Below are positions 25,719 to 38,423 of a stretch of DNA of 64,000 bases, piece by piece. Position numbers and translations under genes: made by a program. The stretch covers positions 30,183 through 94,182 of the forward strand of contig JAQXJP010000025.1 of the NCBI GenBank assembly GCA_029008875.1, given 5' to 3'. The DNA comes from Lachnospiraceae bacterium (lineage in GTDB: Bacteria; Bacillota; Clostridia; Lachnospirales; Lachnospiraceae). How positions within the stretch are numbered: the first letter of the stretch is position 1; every line of letters begins with the position of its first letter. The notes under the pieces are model-generated. The model had not been told where the DNA came from, made no database searches, and saw only the letters and a list, made by a program, of their open reading frames with translations.

Positions 25719-26177
25719 ATGAGCAAGTATAACAGGATCGTGTTTGTGGGCCAGTCGGGGACTTCAAGGGAGCCCATGGCCAAGGGGATTTTGGAGGATT
25801 TTTCACTCAATCATCCGGTAGAAATATATGCGAGGGGGCTTGTGGTGCTGTTTTCCGAGCCGATGAACCAGAAGGCGGAAGCGGTGCTGATCAGCAATGG
25901 AATCAATCTGAACAATTTCTCCTCCCAGCAACTGACGGAGGAGGATTTGACGGAAGACACTCTTGTGTTGACCATGGAACAGGTTCAGATGGACAAGATT
26001 CTTGAGCAGTATGAGCATGCAAATCCGGATAACGTTCATGTGCTCACCACCTATGTGGGGGATGAACTGGAGATACTGGACCCTTACGGAGGAGCGTTAC
26101 CGTCTTATGGTTTGTGCTATGAGACGCTTAGGAAATCTATTAAAAAATTAGTGACAAAGCTAAACGAAGGAGAATGA
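25719..26177 (+). CDS. Low-molecular-weight protein phosphatase homologue lacking the catalytic cysteine
   Basis: A 152-residue protein with the LMW-PTP/YwlE fold pattern. The P-loop normally reads VCxGNxCRSP; here it is [13 protein letters not shown], so Cys11 is Gly, Cys16 is Ser and Ser18 is Glu, while Arg17 and Pro19 remain. The C-terminal acid-loop motif survives as [18 protein letters not shown]. Active relatives remove phosphate from tyrosine or arginine; without the nucleophile this one should be inactive or a binding protein. The frame is intact and its stop overlaps the region of the upp start, so it is expressed, not decayed. The usual active YwlE sits in this same place after tsaC in related bacteria. 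Confidence 0.82.
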   Translation: MSKYNRIVFVGQSGTSREPMAKGILEDFSLNHPVEIYARGLVVLFSEPMNQKAEAVLISNGINLNNFSSQQLTEEDLTEDTLVLTMEQVQMDKILEQYEHANPDNVHVLTTYVGDELEILDPYGGALPSYGLCYETLRKSIKKLVTKLNEGE

Positions 26178-26179
26178 TT

Positions 26180-26809
26180 ATGGCAAAAGTAGTAGTTATG
26201 GATCATCCGCTGATTCAGCACAAGATTGGACTCATGAGAAGAATTGACACCGGCTCCAAGGAATTCAGAACCCTGGTCAGCGAGGTGGCAATGCTGGAGT
26301 GCTATGAGGCAACCAGGGATTTGGAACTCACGGACGTGGAGATTGAGACTCCAATCTGCAAAACCATTGTCAAGGAGTTAAAGGGCAAGAAGCTTGCGGT
26401 TGTGCCGATTCTTCGCGCGGGACTTGGCATGGTGGACGGAATGCTTGAGATGATTCCGGCAGCCAAGGTGGGACACATCGGACTGTACCGTGACCCGGAG
26501 ACTGCGGAGCCGGTGGAGTATTACTGTAAACTGCCGGCAGACTGCGCAAACCGCGAGGTGTTCGTGGTGGACCCCATGCTTGCTACCGGAGGATCCTCCG
26601 TGGCAGCAATTCAGATGCTCAAGGACAAGGGTGTCAAAAACATCCACTTTATGTGCATTATCGCAGCGCCGGAAGGGGTTAAGAGAATGACGGAAGCTCA
26701 CCCGGATGTGGACCTCTACATCGGAGCGCTGGATGACCACCTGAACGAGCACAAGTATATTGTTCCGGGACTTGGAGATGCGGGGGATCGTATCTTCGGG
26801 ACCAAATAA
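26180..26809 (+). CDS. upp: Uracil phosphoribosyltransferase
   Basis: A 209-residue enzyme converting uracil and PRPP to UMP (pyrimidine salvage). It starts [20 protein letters not shown] and contains [13 protein letters not shown], the PRPP loop [16 protein letters not shown] and [12 protein letters not shown] at the C-terminus. GAAGGAGA lies 6 bases before ATG 26180. A dCMP deaminase gene and the ATP synthase operon follow, as in many Firmicutes where upp precedes atp. Confidence 0.97.
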   Translation: MAKVVVMDHPLIQHKIGLMRRIDTGSKEFRTLVSEVAMLECYEATRDLELTDVEIETPICKTIVKELKGKKLAVVPILRAGLGMVDGMLEMIPAAKVGHIGLYRDPETAEPVEYYCKLPADCANREVFVVDPMLATGGSSVAAIQMLKDKGVKNIHFMCIIAAPEGVKRMTEAHPDVDLYIGALDDHLNEHKYIVPGLGDAGDRIFGTK

Positions 26810-26845
26810 TCACCGGAATCCACGCACCGTATAAGGGGGCCGAAG

Positions 26846-27328
26846 ATGGCATCATCAAAGAGAGAAGATTTTATCAGCTGGGACGAATATTTTATGGGGG
26901 TCGCAATGCTTTCCGCAATGCGGTCCAAGGACCCGAATACACAGGTGGGAGCCTGCATCGTCAGCCCGGAGCACAAGATTTTGTCCATGGGATACAACGG
27001 TTTTCCCACCGGATGCTCCGATGATGAATTCACCTGGGAGCGAGAGGGGGAGGACAACAAGTACTTCTACTCCACCCACAGCGAGCTCAACGCAATCCTC
27101 AATTACCGGGGAGGAAGTCTGGAAGGGGCATCTATTTTTGTGACACTTTTTCCGTGCAACGAATGTGCGAAGGCAATCATTCAGTCCGGAATCAAGGAAG
27201 TGGTGTACGCGGATGACAAATACAGCATGACAGCCGGGGTCATTGCGTCCAAGAAGATGCTGAACGCCGCCGGGATCAAGATTCGCCGCTATGTACCCAA
27301 GGAACATCAGATTACTTTGACCCTGTAG
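26846..27328 (+). CDS. dCMP deaminase (ComEB-like)
   Basis: A 160-residue zinc-dependent cytidylate deaminase. Motifs are DPNTQVGACIVSPEHKILSMGYNGFP, the zinc/proton-shuttle HSELNAI, and the two zinc cysteines in PCNECAKAI. It converts dCMP to dUMP, the precursor for thymidylate. It lies 36 bases after upp in a pyrimidine pair and just before the atp genes. ComEB is the Bacillus name of the same family; no competence genes are next to it here. Confidence 0.93.
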   Translation: MASSKREDFISWDEYFMGVAMLSAMRSKDPNTQVGACIVSPEHKILSMGYNGFPTGCSDDEFTWEREGEDNKYFYSTHSELNAILNYRGGSLEGASIFVTLFPCNECAKAIIQSGIKEVVYADDKYSMTAGVIASKKMLNAAGIKIRRYVPKEHQITLTL

Positions 27329-27366
27329 GGGCTTTGGGAACGGATACATAGATGGAGGGGACGGAT

Positions 27367-27594
27367 GTGGCAAAGAACAGGAAAAGCAACGATTCGAAAA
27401 TGATTTGGGATGCGCTGATTATGGTGCTGCAATTCGGAATCAGCATGATTGTTCCGATTCTTCTGTGCACGCTATTTGGAGTTTGGTTAGGGGAGAGAAC
27501 CGGCATCAGCTGGCTGGCAATCCCACTGTTTTTTGTGGGAGCCATCGCGGGCGGACAGAATGTCTACCGGATGGCAAAGAAGTTTATGAAATGA
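27367..27594 (+). CDS. AtpZ/AtpI-type small membrane protein of the ATP synthase operon
   Basis: A 75-residue protein with two membrane helices (ALIMVLQFGISMIVPILLCT and SWLAIPLFFVGAIAGG) and the AtpZ-like signature GVWLGERTG. Members help assemble the c-ring or import magnesium. GTG 27367 is taken as the start because GGAGGGG lies 6 bases upstream; ATG 27352 is in frame but weaker. It is the first gene of the atp operon. Confidence 0.85.
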   Translation: MAKNRKSNDSKMIWDALIMVLQFGISMIVPILLCTLFGVWLGERTGISWLAIPLFFVGAIAGGQNVYRMAKKFMK

Positions 27595-27642
27595 GAATGC
27601 TTGAATAAAATGGGGGAATGATACTTCAATAAGGTTGGGATT

Positions 27643-28134
27643 ATGTTAAAAAGAATCAACGATGCATTGCCGGGACTGGTGCTGGGAATTCTACTGTATG
27701 GAGTGGTAATCCAGTTCACCGGAATGTGGTTTGCAGAGGATAAATTGGGTTACACCATCGGCCTGTGGTATGGAATTATTATTGCCGTGGGCATGGCCAT
27801 CAACCTGGCCACCGTAATCCTTGACTCCGTCACCCTGGACGGAGGGAAGAACGCCAATCGCAGAATTATCGCCAAATCCATACTTCGCTATGTCGTAGTG
27901 GTAGTTCTGTTTTTTATATTGGGATATTTTCGATTCGGTAATCTGATTGCCGCCCTGGTGGGAGTTTTGGGTCTCAAAATTTCCGCATACCTTCAGCCCT
28001 TGCTGGGGAAGGCGGCAAACAGGCTTCGGGGCAGAGGTGATGCGTCCTGCCCTGGGGAAACGGAGACGGATTCGGCGGATGCCGATGAACTCAACGCCGA
28101 TCGAGGAAAAATAAATAAGGAGGTGACAATGTGA
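27643..28134 (+). CDS. ATP synthase subunit I-like membrane protein
   Basis: A 163-residue protein with four hydrophobic helices in the first 120 residues (including ALPGLVLGILLYGVVIQFT and VVVVLFFILGYFRFGN), typical of the AtpI/subunit I family, followed by a polar acidic tail. It sits between the AtpZ-like gene and atpB. Its stop codon overlaps the GTG of atpB. The role is c-ring assembly by family. Confidence 0.78.
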   Translation: MLKRINDALPGLVLGILLYGVVIQFTGMWFAEDKLGYTIGLWYGIIIAVGMAINLATVILDSVTLDGGKNANRRIIAKSILRYVVVVVLFFILGYFRFGNLIAALVGVLGLKISAYLQPLLGKAANRLRGRGDASCPGETETDSADADELNADRGKINKEVTM

Positions 28135-28868
28135 ATCAAGCGATTTTACTGTCAGATGGAGCGGATAATATCGACTTTATGATCCATGGGATTTTTTCTT
28201 TGAATTTCTTTGGACAAGAAGTCTGGATTACCACCTCCCATGCATGTATTTTGATTGTCATGCTGCTCATGATTATTTTTGCAATCGCCGCAAATCGCAA
28301 GCTGAAACACGCGACCGATAAGCCGGATGGATTCCAGAATATCATCGAGTTGATTGTCGAAATGTTAGACGGCATGGTAGACAGCACCATGGGCAAATGG
28401 GCGCCGCGATTTGTGAACTATATCAGTACTATTTTTATCTTTATTCTGATGAGTAACATATCCGGATTGTTCGGACTTCGTCCGCCCACAGCGGATTACG
28501 GAACAACCCTTGCGCTGGCACTCATTACATTCTGTATGATTCGATTCAACAAAGCAAAGCATCAAAAACCGGCAGATATCTGGAAGGGAATGTGTTCGCC
28601 CCTCCCGCCCTGGCTTCCGATTTGGGCGCCAATCAATATTATCAGTGAAATTGCGGTTCCCATTTCATTGTCATTGCGTTTGTTCGCAAATGTACTTTCC
28701 GGAACTGTAATCATGGCATTGGTATATGGATTGCTGAGATGGATCGCGATGATTTGGCCGGCAGCACTGCATGTGTACTTTGATTTGTTCTCCGGAGCAA
28801 TTCAGACCTATGTATTCTGTATGCTGACCATGACCTATGTAACACAGGCATGTGATACAGACGAATAA
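28131..28868 (+). CDS. atpB: F-type ATP synthase subunit a
   Basis: A 245-residue membrane subunit forming the ion half-channels. The key arginine is in SLRLFANVLSG, and AALHVYFDLFSGAIQTYVFCMLTMTYV closes the protein as in the family. The start is GTG 28131 with a full AAGGAGGTGA ribosome site (28117-28126); it overlaps the previous stop. An 81-base gap with a small GC hairpin (about 28904-28916) follows before atpE. Confidence 0.95.
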   Translation: MNQAILLSDGADNIDFMIHGIFSLNFFGQEVWITTSHACILIVMLLMIIFAIAANRKLKHATDKPDGFQNIIELIVEMLDGMVDSTMGKWAPRFVNYISTIFIFILMSNISGLFGLRPPTADYGTTLALALITFCMIRFNKAKHQKPADIWKGMCSPLPPWLPIWAPINIISEIAVPISLSLRLFANVLSGTVIMALVYGLLRWIAMIWPAALHVYFDLFSGAIQTYVFCMLTMTYVTQACDTDE

Positions 28869-28903
28869 TTACAACTTCATAACAACGGGGGAGAACCCCA
28901 CCC

Positions 28904-28926
28904 GGCTTTGCCGGAGATTTTTACTC
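28904..28926 (+). terminator. Weak hairpin between atpB and atpE
   Basis: CCGGC and GCCGG with a 3-base loop followed by AGATTTTTA. Possibly a partial terminator or an RNA-processing site that separates atpE expression, which is needed in excess. Confidence 0.4.
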
Positions 28927-28934
28927 AATTATAA

Positions 28935-29204
<270 letters not shown>

Positions 29205-29246
29205 TGATTGGACCAACCGATATACCGCGGAAAGGAGAGTAAAAAA

Positions 29247-29770
29247 TTGCTGTTAGCAGAACAAGATTATTCATTCTTATTTAATCTGGATGCCCAGCTG
29301 CTCTTCGATACATTGTTACTTGCTATTGCAGTATTTTTCCTGTTTCTGGCAATGTCATACCTGCTGTTCAACCCGGCACGCAAGATGCTTCGGGACAGAC
29401 AGAATCGAATCGAACAGGACATTGACAGCGCCAAGGAAGACAAGGAAAGTGCGGCAGCACTCAAGGCCGAATATGAAGGCAAGCTGAAGGAAGTCGATAA
29501 GGAAGCGGAGGCCATTTTGGCGGAAGCGAGACAGAAGGCAATCAAGAACGAGGCCAAGATTATCGATGAGGCAAAGGAAGAAGCGTCCCGCATTATCAAG
29601 AGAGCGCAGGAGGAGGCAGAGCTTGAGAAGAAGCATGCCATGGACGACATGAAGCAGGAGATGATTCAAATTGCATCTCTCATGGCGCAGAAGGTGGTTG
29701 CAGCCTCCATCAATACGGAGATTCAGGACACTCTGGTGGATGAGACGTTAAAGGAGATGGGTGACTCAAC

Positions 29771-29783
<13 letters not shown>
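29247..29783 (+). CDS. atpF: ATP synthase subunit b
   Basis: A 178-residue stator subunit: one membrane helix (LLLAIAVFFLFLAMSYLLF) followed by a long charged coiled coil rich in E, K and A. TTG 29247 is chosen because AAAGGAGAG is 7 bases away; an upstream TTG at 29208 directly follows atpE but has no site. It overlaps atpH by 13 bases. It links F1 to the membrane part. Confidence 0.93.
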
Positions 29784-31839
<2,056 letters not shown>

Positions 31840-31865
31840 GACGGCGAGAAAGTAGGTGGTAAGAA

Positions 31866-32720
31866 ATGGCCTCCATGCGAGACATAAAGCGAAGAAAACA
31901 GAGTATTTCAAGTACGCAGCAGATCACCAAAGCCATGAAGCTTGTTTCCACCGTCAAATTGCAGAAAGCCAAAACCCGCGCAGAACAAGCGGATCCATAC
32001 TTTAACCACATGTACAAGACCGTGAGTTCCATCCTGGCCAAGAGTGCGAATATCAATCATCCGTACCTGCAGACAGGGGAATCCACCAAGAAAGCAGTGG
32101 TTGTCATCACTTCCAACAGAGGACTTGCAGGCGGTTACAATTCCAATATCGTAAAACTGGTTACGGAATCCGGTTGGGATAAGGAAGATGTGAATGTCTA
32201 TGCGGTGGGTGGAAAAGGTCTGGAAGCGCTTGAACGAAGAGGATACAACATTGTTGTGGACGCTTCTGCAGTAATGGAGAATCCAACCTACGCCGATGCA
32301 GCGGCACTTTGTGACAAGGTGCTGACCGCTTTTTCGGAAGGGGAGGTTGGAGAGATTTATTTGGCGTACACCCACTTCAAAAATACGGTATCCCACGAAC
32401 CACAGCTTATGAAGCTGCTTCCGGTGGAGATCGATCCGGCGGAGGAAGAGCCCGAGGATCACGTATTGATGAATTATGAGCCAAATGAAGAGGAAGCTTT
32501 GAGCATGATTATTCCAAAGTATGTCACAAGCCTGTTCTACGGGGCGCTCGTAGAGGCAGTTGCAAGTGAGAACGGAGCCAGAATGCAGGCGATGGATTCG
32601 GCTACCAGCAATGCGGAGGAAATGATTGCAGATCTGACTTTGAAGTACAACAGAGCGCGTCAGAGCTCTATCACACAGGAACTTACCGAGATTATTGCCG
32701 GCGCAAATGCCATCTCATAA
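31866..32720 (+). CDS. atpG: ATP synthase subunit gamma
   Basis: A 284-residue central shaft. The N-terminal helix has IKRRKQSISSTQQITKAMKL and the C-terminal helix ends KYNRARQSSITQELTEIIAGA, both family signatures; ITSNRGLAGGYN lies in the middle. GTAGGTGG lies upstream of ATG 31866. It rotates inside the alpha/beta ring. Confidence 0.96.
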   Translation: MASMRDIKRRKQSISSTQQITKAMKLVSTVKLQKAKTRAEQADPYFNHMYKTVSSILAKSANINHPYLQTGESTKKAVVVITSNRGLAGGYNSNIVKLVTESGWDKEDVNVYAVGGKGLEALERRGYNIVVDASAVMENPTYADAAALCDKVLTAFSEGEVGEIYLAYTHFKNTVSHEPQLMKLLPVEIDPAEEEPEDHVLMNYEPNEEEALSMIIPKYVTSLFYGALVEAVASENGARMQAMDSATSNAEEMIADLTLKYNRARQSSITQELTEIIAGANAIS

Positions 32721-32759
32721 TTCGGCAGGCTGTGTAAGGAATGACAGAATAAATGATAA

Positions 32760-34163
<1,404 letters not shown>

Positions 34164-34174
34164 GGAGTGAAAAT

Positions 34175-34588
34175 ATGGCAGAAGGAAATCGTGTGTTCAA
34201 GATAGAAATCATCACCCCGGACCGTGTATTTTACACGGGTGAGGCTGATTTTCTGGAATTTACAACTACCGACGGAGAAATTGGCGTGTACAAGGATCAT
34301 ATTCCACTCACCACGGTTCTCGCACCCGGAATTGTAACCATTCACAACGGGGATGATATCAAGACTGCGGCAGTTCACGCCGGGTTCGCAGAGATTCTGG
34401 GAGACCGGGTGTCGCTTCTTGCGGAAGTGGCGGAGTGGCCGGATGAGATTGATGTGGAACGTGCAGAGGCAGCCAAGGCCCGCGCCGAGGAGCGTTTGCA
34501 GAATCACACCGCAGATGTGGATATGAAACGTGCAGAGTTTGCGCTTCGCAAAGCATTGATCCGTATCGATACCGCAAATATTCGATGA
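34175..34588 (+). CDS. atpC: ATP synthase subunit epsilon
   Basis: A 137-residue subunit with the N-terminal beta-sandwich (FKIEIITPDRVFYTGEADFLE, TTDGEIGVYKDHIPLTT) and the C-terminal helical hairpin (RAEAAKARAEERLQ) that can inhibit ATP hydrolysis. It is the last gene of the operon and is followed by a terminator. Confidence 0.95.
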   Translation: MAEGNRVFKIEIITPDRVFYTGEADFLEFTTTDGEIGVYKDHIPLTTVLAPGIVTIHNGDDIKTAAVHAGFAEILGDRVSLLAEVAEWPDEIDVERAEAAKARAEERLQNHTADVDMKRAEFALRKALIRIDTANIR

Positions 34589-34600
34589 AAAAATGCAGTA

Positions 34601-34640
34601 AAGCCCAATGGTCGACTTAATATAGCCATTGGGCTTTCTT
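34601..34640 (+). terminator. Terminator of the atp operon
   Basis: AAGCCCAATGG (34601-34611) and CCATTGGGCTT (34626-34636), a perfect 11-bp stem followed by TCTT. Confidence 0.88.
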
Positions 34641-34740
34641 AATTTACTCTTAAATTCGGGGAAACCCACTTGCGCACAAATTGTCCATTGGATAGTATAA
34701 AGGTGTAGCACGAAAATGTTTATAGAGAAAGAGGAATGAA

Positions 34741-35553
34741 ATGAGTAGTTATGATGTTCAGCAATTCCTGGAGACGATGTCAGAGGCAAGCTCTGCAGGA
34801 AGTAATATGTTTTCACTTGCAATTAATGTATTGACCATCGTTGCAATGTGGTTCTTATTTTCAAAAGCGGGAGAACCGGGATGGGGAGCAATTGTTCCTT
34901 TCTACAAAGATTATTTGTTGTTCAAGATTTCCGGAAAGAAAAACCTGTTTTGGGGATATTTAATTTGTTATCTTATAGAAGTTGTTGCAATGTTTGCAAT
35001 GATCTTTTCCGTGGTTGCGATTTTTGCCACCATGTACGGCAGTGGTGGGAACGCTGCTCTGGTTGTATTTATCGTGTCGATTATAGCGGTCATCGGCTTG
35101 TCCATTGCACTTTTGGTGTTCAGAATCATGCAGTGTATCGGTTTGGTCAAGGAATTCCATATCAGTATGGGATATGCAGTTGGACTAATTTTGGTTCCGG
35201 TGGTGTTCTACTGCATTCTGGCATTTAATAAAAATATCAATTATCACGGGATCGCACCCCAGGCCAATGGATACGGCCAGCAGCCGAGCCAGCCGGTGTA
35301 CATGAATCAATACGGCCAGCAGCCGCAGTACGGTCAGCAGCCGCAGTACGGTCAGCAACCGCAGTACGGCCAGGCACCGCAGTACGGCCAGCAACCACAG
35401 TATGGTCAGCAGCCACAGTATGGTCAGGCACCACAGAATGGTCAAGGGCCGGAGAACGGTCAGGCAGCTGCAAGTGAGCAGCCGGGTGCCACCACCACGG
35501 CAGATGCCGGCGTTCCGTCAACAGAGGAGACAAACAACAATAACAATTGGTAG
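34741..35553 (+). CDS. DUF5684 membrane protein with YGQQPQ-repeat tail
   Basis: A 270-residue protein. The N-terminal 165 residues form a DUF5684-type membrane domain with helices near 20-40, 70-100, 105-125 and 140-160 and the family-like KAGEPGWGAIVPFYKDYLLF. The C-terminal 100 residues are low complexity: eight near-copies of YGQQPQ followed by an Ala/Thr/Asn tail. Such Gln/Tyr/Gly-rich tails are disordered and can drive condensation or surface display. The DNA repeats (18 bp each) could change copy number by slippage. Function is unknown. It stands alone between the atp terminator and the tyrS promoter. Confidence 0.85.
   Translation: MSSYDVQQFLETMSEASSAGSNMFSLAINVLTIVAMWFLFSKAGEPGWGAIVPFYKDYLLFKISGKKNLFWGYLICYLIEVVAMFAMIFSVVAIFATMYGSGGNAALVVFIVSIIAVIGLSIALLVFRIMQCIGLVKEFHISMGYAVGLILVPVVFYCILAFNKNINYHGIAPQANGYGQQPSQPVYMNQYGQQPQYGQQPQYGQQPQYGQAPQYGQQPQYGQQPQYGQAPQNGQGPENGQAAASEQPGATTTADAGVPSTEETNNNNNW
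35311..35454 (+). repeat. Tandem 18-bp coding repeat (YGQQPQ)
   Basis: Eight units of 18 bp, the last degenerate (NGQGPE). Units differ mainly at third codon positions (CAG/CAA, GGC/GGT, TAC/TAT), showing that the protein repeat is selected and old. Confidence 0.9.
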
Positions 35554-35571
35554 GATTTCGCTCCTTTTGAC

Positions 35572-35601
35572 TTGACAATTTTTGTCCACCATGGCTATAA
35601 T
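35572..35601 (+). promoter_or_regulatory. Promoter of the tyrS transcription unit
   Basis: Consensus TTGACA (35572-35577) and TATAAT (35596-35601) with an 18-base spacer; transcription should start near 35608. Confidence 0.85.
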
Positions 35602-35607
35602 GTCACT

Positions 35608-35892
35608 GATTGAAGCAAAAAGCGATGATAGGAACAAGTACTTGTCCGTGAAATGCACAGAGAGTTGCCGGTTGGTGAGAGGCGCGCGGGAAGCTGACAG
35701 GGAATACCTCCTTGAGCTGTGCACCGAACGGTCTGTGATTAGGCGCAAGTAGGCTGCAACGGGGTGGCGCACGTTATAGCGAGCAGAGTGTTGTCGGACA
35801 CTCATGGAGGCAATCCGTGTGAACGGACTGCGAATTAAGGTGGTAACACGAGAATTCTCCCCTCGTCCTTATTAGGACGGGGGGATTTTTTT
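35608..35892 (+). promoter_or_regulatory. T-box riboswitch controlling tyrS
   Basis: A long structured leader in front of tyrosyl-tRNA synthetase. The T-box core AAGGTGGTAACACGAG lies at 35837-35852; its TGGT pairs with the ACCA end of uncharged tRNA. A TAC triplet at 35705-35707 is in position to be the specifier codon. The terminator stem (35858-35868 with 35875-35885, then seven T) follows. Uncharged tRNA-Tyr should favour the antiterminator and switch tyrS on. Confidence 0.92.
35858..35892 (+). terminator. Regulated terminator of the tyrS T-box
   Basis: TCCCCTCGTCC and GGACGGGGGGA around a TTATTA loop, followed by seven T. Confidence 0.9.
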
Positions 35893-35939
35893 GATGGCAG
35901 GAATTCCAAACTGTCTATGGTAGAAAAGGAGGAAAGACT

Positions 35940-37166
35940 ATGACAATTTATGACGAACTGGTTGCCCGGGGACTGATTGCCCAGGTGACCGACGAAGATG
36001 AAATCAAAGAGCTGATCAACAACGGAAAAGCAGTGTTTTATATCGGGTTTGATCCCACTGCCGACAGTCTGCATGTAGGTCACTTCATGGCGCTTTGCCT
36101 GATGAAGAGACTGCAGATGGCAGGGAATAAGCCCATCGCTCTGATTGGCGGCGGCACCGCAATGATTGGAGACCCATCCGGACGTTCCGACATGCGTCAG
36201 ATGATGACCACAGAAACCATCGCACACAACGTAGAATGCTTCAAGAAACAGATGAGCCGATTCATCGATTTTGGTGAGGGCAAGGCGATGCTGGTAAACA
36301 ATGCGGACTGGCTGATGGATCTGAATTACATTGAAGTTCTTCGGGAAGTGGGACCTCATTTTTCCGTAAACCGTATGCTTACCCATGAATGCTACAAGCA
36401 GAGAATGGAGCGGGGACTTACCTTCCTGGAGTTCAACTACATGATTATGCAGAGCTACGACTTCTATGAGCTGTTCCAGAAATACGGATGTAACATGCAG
36501 TTCGGCGGAGACGACCAGTGGGCCAACATGCTGGGCGGAACGGAGCTGATTCGCCGTAAGCTGGGCAAGGATGCGTACGCCATGACCATCAATTTGCTGC
36601 TGAATTCCGAGGGCAAGAAGATGGGCAAGACCCAGTCCGGTGCGGTTTGGCTGGATCCCAATAAGACATCACCCTTTGAGTTTTTCCAGTACTGGAGAAA
36701 CGTGGCGGATGCGGATGTACTTAAGTGCATTCGTATGCTCACCTTCCTTCCATTGGAAGAAATTGAGAAAATGGACAGCTGGGAAGGCGCACAGCTGAAC
36801 GAAGCAAAGGAAATCCTCGCGTTCGAGCTGACAAAACTGGTGCACGGTGAGGAAGAGGCGCAGAAGGCCAAGGAAGCCAGCCATGCGCTTTTCGCAGGCG
36901 GCGGAGATGCTGCCAACATGCCGACCGTTGAGGTGACGGCGGAGGATTTTGCAGAGGGCGAGATGGACATTATGGGACTGCTTGTGAAGGCAGGACTCTG
37001 TGAATCCCGAGGCGATGCCCGCAGAAATGTACAGCAGGGCGGAATCACGGTGGCCGATGAAAAGGTGACGGACATCGGAACCAAGTACAGCCTGGACTTC
37101 TTTGCCGGGGATGGTGTTGTGGTAAAGCGCGGCAAAAAGAAATTTGTGAAAGTCATTGCAAAATAA
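35940..37166 (+). CDS. tyrS: Tyrosyl-tRNA synthetase
   Basis: A 408-residue class I synthetase that attaches tyrosine to tRNA-Tyr. HIGH-type motif SLHVGHF near residue 43, substrate pocket FIGFDPTA-like [15 protein letters not shown]-type [10 protein letters not shown] near residue 226, and a C-terminal S4 RNA-binding domain (residues 340-405, [17 protein letters not shown]). GAAAAGGAGGAAAG precedes the ATG. It is under a tyrosine T-box and a consensus promoter. Confidence 0.97.
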   Translation: MTIYDELVARGLIAQVTDEDEIKELINNGKAVFYIGFDPTADSLHVGHFMALCLMKRLQMAGNKPIALIGGGTAMIGDPSGRSDMRQMMTTETIAHNVECFKKQMSRFIDFGEGKAMLVNNADWLMDLNYIEVLREVGPHFSVNRMLTHECYKQRMERGLTFLEFNYMIMQSYDFYELFQKYGCNMQFGGDDQWANMLGGTELIRRKLGKDAYAMTINLLLNSEGKKMGKTQSGAVWLDPNKTSPFEFFQYWRNVADADVLKCIRMLTFLPLEEIEKMDSWEGAQLNEAKEILAFELTKLVHGEEEAQKAKEASHALFAGGGDAANMPTVEVTAEDFAEGEMDIMGLLVKAGLCESRGDARRNVQQGGITVADEKVTDIGTKYSLDFFAGDGVVVKRGKKKFVKVIAK

Positions 37167-37180
37167 GAAAAAGTTAGTCT

Positions 37181-37210
37181 TGACTTACTTTGCGGGCGTT
37201 TGATATAGTG
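37181..37210 (+). promoter_or_regulatory. Promoter of the metal-exporter operon
   Basis: TTGACT (37181-37186), an 18-base spacer and TATAGT (37205-37210), just after tyrS. Confidence 0.75.
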
Positions 37211-37221
37211 AACACAACTTA

Positions 37222-37337
37222 ACAGGAGATATTCCGTGAGGGAGTAGTTCGCGCAGTGGCGTGATTTGTCAACAGTCCCGGTTCCGGATTTTGATAGGAA
37301 CCTGGCAAATCTTAAAGAATGAGACTCATGTATGCTT
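37222..37337 (+). promoter_or_regulatory. Probable yybP-ykoY manganese riboswitch
   Basis: The leader holds GGGAGTAG at 37241-37248. The stem GATTTG (37264-37269) pairs with CAAATC (37307-37312) and encloses GTCAACA; an inner stem GGTTCC/GGAACC (37281-37286 and 37298-37303) lies within. GAATGAGACTCATGTATGC closes it. These are the marks I know for the yybP-ykoY Mn2+ aptamer, although some positions are from memory. A terminator overlaps the 3' end. The downstream genes are a cation antiporter and a TMEM165/GDT1-family exporter, the classic regulon. Confidence 0.75.
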
Positions 37338-37366
37338 GAGATAATAAGCATACATGGGTTTTTTTA
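37324..37366 (+). terminator. Terminator of the riboswitch expression platform
   Basis: ACTCATGTATGCTT (37324-37337) pairs with AAGCATACATGGGT (37346-37359) over 14 positions with a T-G pair, followed by a T-run. Confidence 0.88.
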
Positions 37367-37409
37367 TTTGGTTTTTTCATTGTGCGCAAGCAGGATAAAG
37401 GAGGAAAAA

Positions 37410-38411
37410 ATGGGAGAATTTATTAACAATGCACCAATGATTGTTGTATGTCTGCTCTTGGTGGCAGGATTCGTATTATTGATTAAGGGGGCGGACTTCT
37501 TTGTGGAGGGCAGCTCCAGCGTGGCGAAGCGCTTTCATGTGCCGGCCATTATTATCGGATTGACGGTTGTGGCCATGGGAACTTCACTCCCCGAAACCGC
37601 GGTCAGCGTTACCGCATCTCTCGCCAACAACAATGAGCTGGCAATCAGCAATGCGGTGGGATCCAATATCTTCAATCTGATGATGGTCATCGGAATCTGC
37701 GCGCTTATGAATGTGGTTCCGGTGGGGGATGACACCATAAAGAAGGATATTCCTTTTTCCGCCATCTGCGCCGTATTGCTGCTGGGACTTGGATGGTGTG
37801 CATTTACCGACGGAAGTACGATGGTGCTGGGGCACTTGGATGGTGTCATCATGCTGCTGCTGTTCATCGTATACATTGTGGCGCTGGTGCGCAGGGTACT
37901 GAAGGCCCAGAGGGAAGGAAAAGCGGTTGACGTGGAAGGTGGCTCGGAGGAGGAGATCAAATTGTTGTCCGTTCCCAAGAGTCTGCTGTTCATCGTGGGC
38001 GGCGCAGCTGCCATTGCATTTGGCGGGGATTTGACTGTAGATGCGGCGAGCCGGATTGCATTGGATCTTGGAATGAGCCAGACCCTGGTGGGACTTACTA
38101 TCGTATCCATCGGAACCTCTCTTCCGGAATTGGTAACTTCCATTGTTGCAGCCCGCAAGAATGAGATCGGAATGGCGCTGGGCAATGCTATTGGCTCCAA
38201 TGTCTTTAACATTCTCATGGTGCTGGGTATCGCCTCTGCAATCAGCCCCATCGCGTTTATTACGGAAAATGTCATAGACATTGTGATTCTACTGGTATTT
38301 ACACTGATAGTATGGCTTTTTGCAGCTACCAAGAAGCAATTGAGCAAGGCAGAGGGATTTGCGATGGTGGCTTTGTATGCGGCTTATGCGGTATATATTT
38401 TCATTCGCTAA
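37410..38411 (+). CDS. Calcium/cation-sodium antiporter, CaCA family
   Basis: A 333-residue membrane protein of about ten helices. The two inverted alpha repeats are visible: VVAMGTSLPETAVSVTASL near residue 57 and VSIGTSLPELVTSIVAARK near 232, each with GTSLPE, and both continue with NAVGSN/NAIGSN. It exchanges a divalent cation for Na+. AAAGGAGG precedes ATG 37410. Placement behind a probable Mn2+ riboswitch and directly before a GDT1-type gene points to manganese or calcium export. Confidence 0.92.
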   Translation: MGEFINNAPMIVVCLLLVAGFVLLIKGADFFVEGSSSVAKRFHVPAIIIGLTVVAMGTSLPETAVSVTASLANNNELAISNAVGSNIFNLMMVIGICALMNVVPVGDDTIKKDIPFSAICAVLLLGLGWCAFTDGSTMVLGHLDGVIMLLLFIVYIVALVRRVLKAQREGKAVDVEGGSEEEIKLLSVPKSLLFIVGGAAAIAFGGDLTVDAASRIALDLGMSQTLVGLTIVSIGTSLPELVTSIVAARKNEIGMALGNAIGSNVFNILMVLGIASAISPIAFITENVIDIVILLVFTLIVWLFAATKKQLSKAEGFAMVALYAAYAVYIFIR

Positions 38412-38423
38412 AAAGGAGAGCCT

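Noticed and set aside
35311..35454. CRISPR-like array
   Set aside because: The short regular units have no spacers and encode YGQQPQ in frame in a membrane protein.
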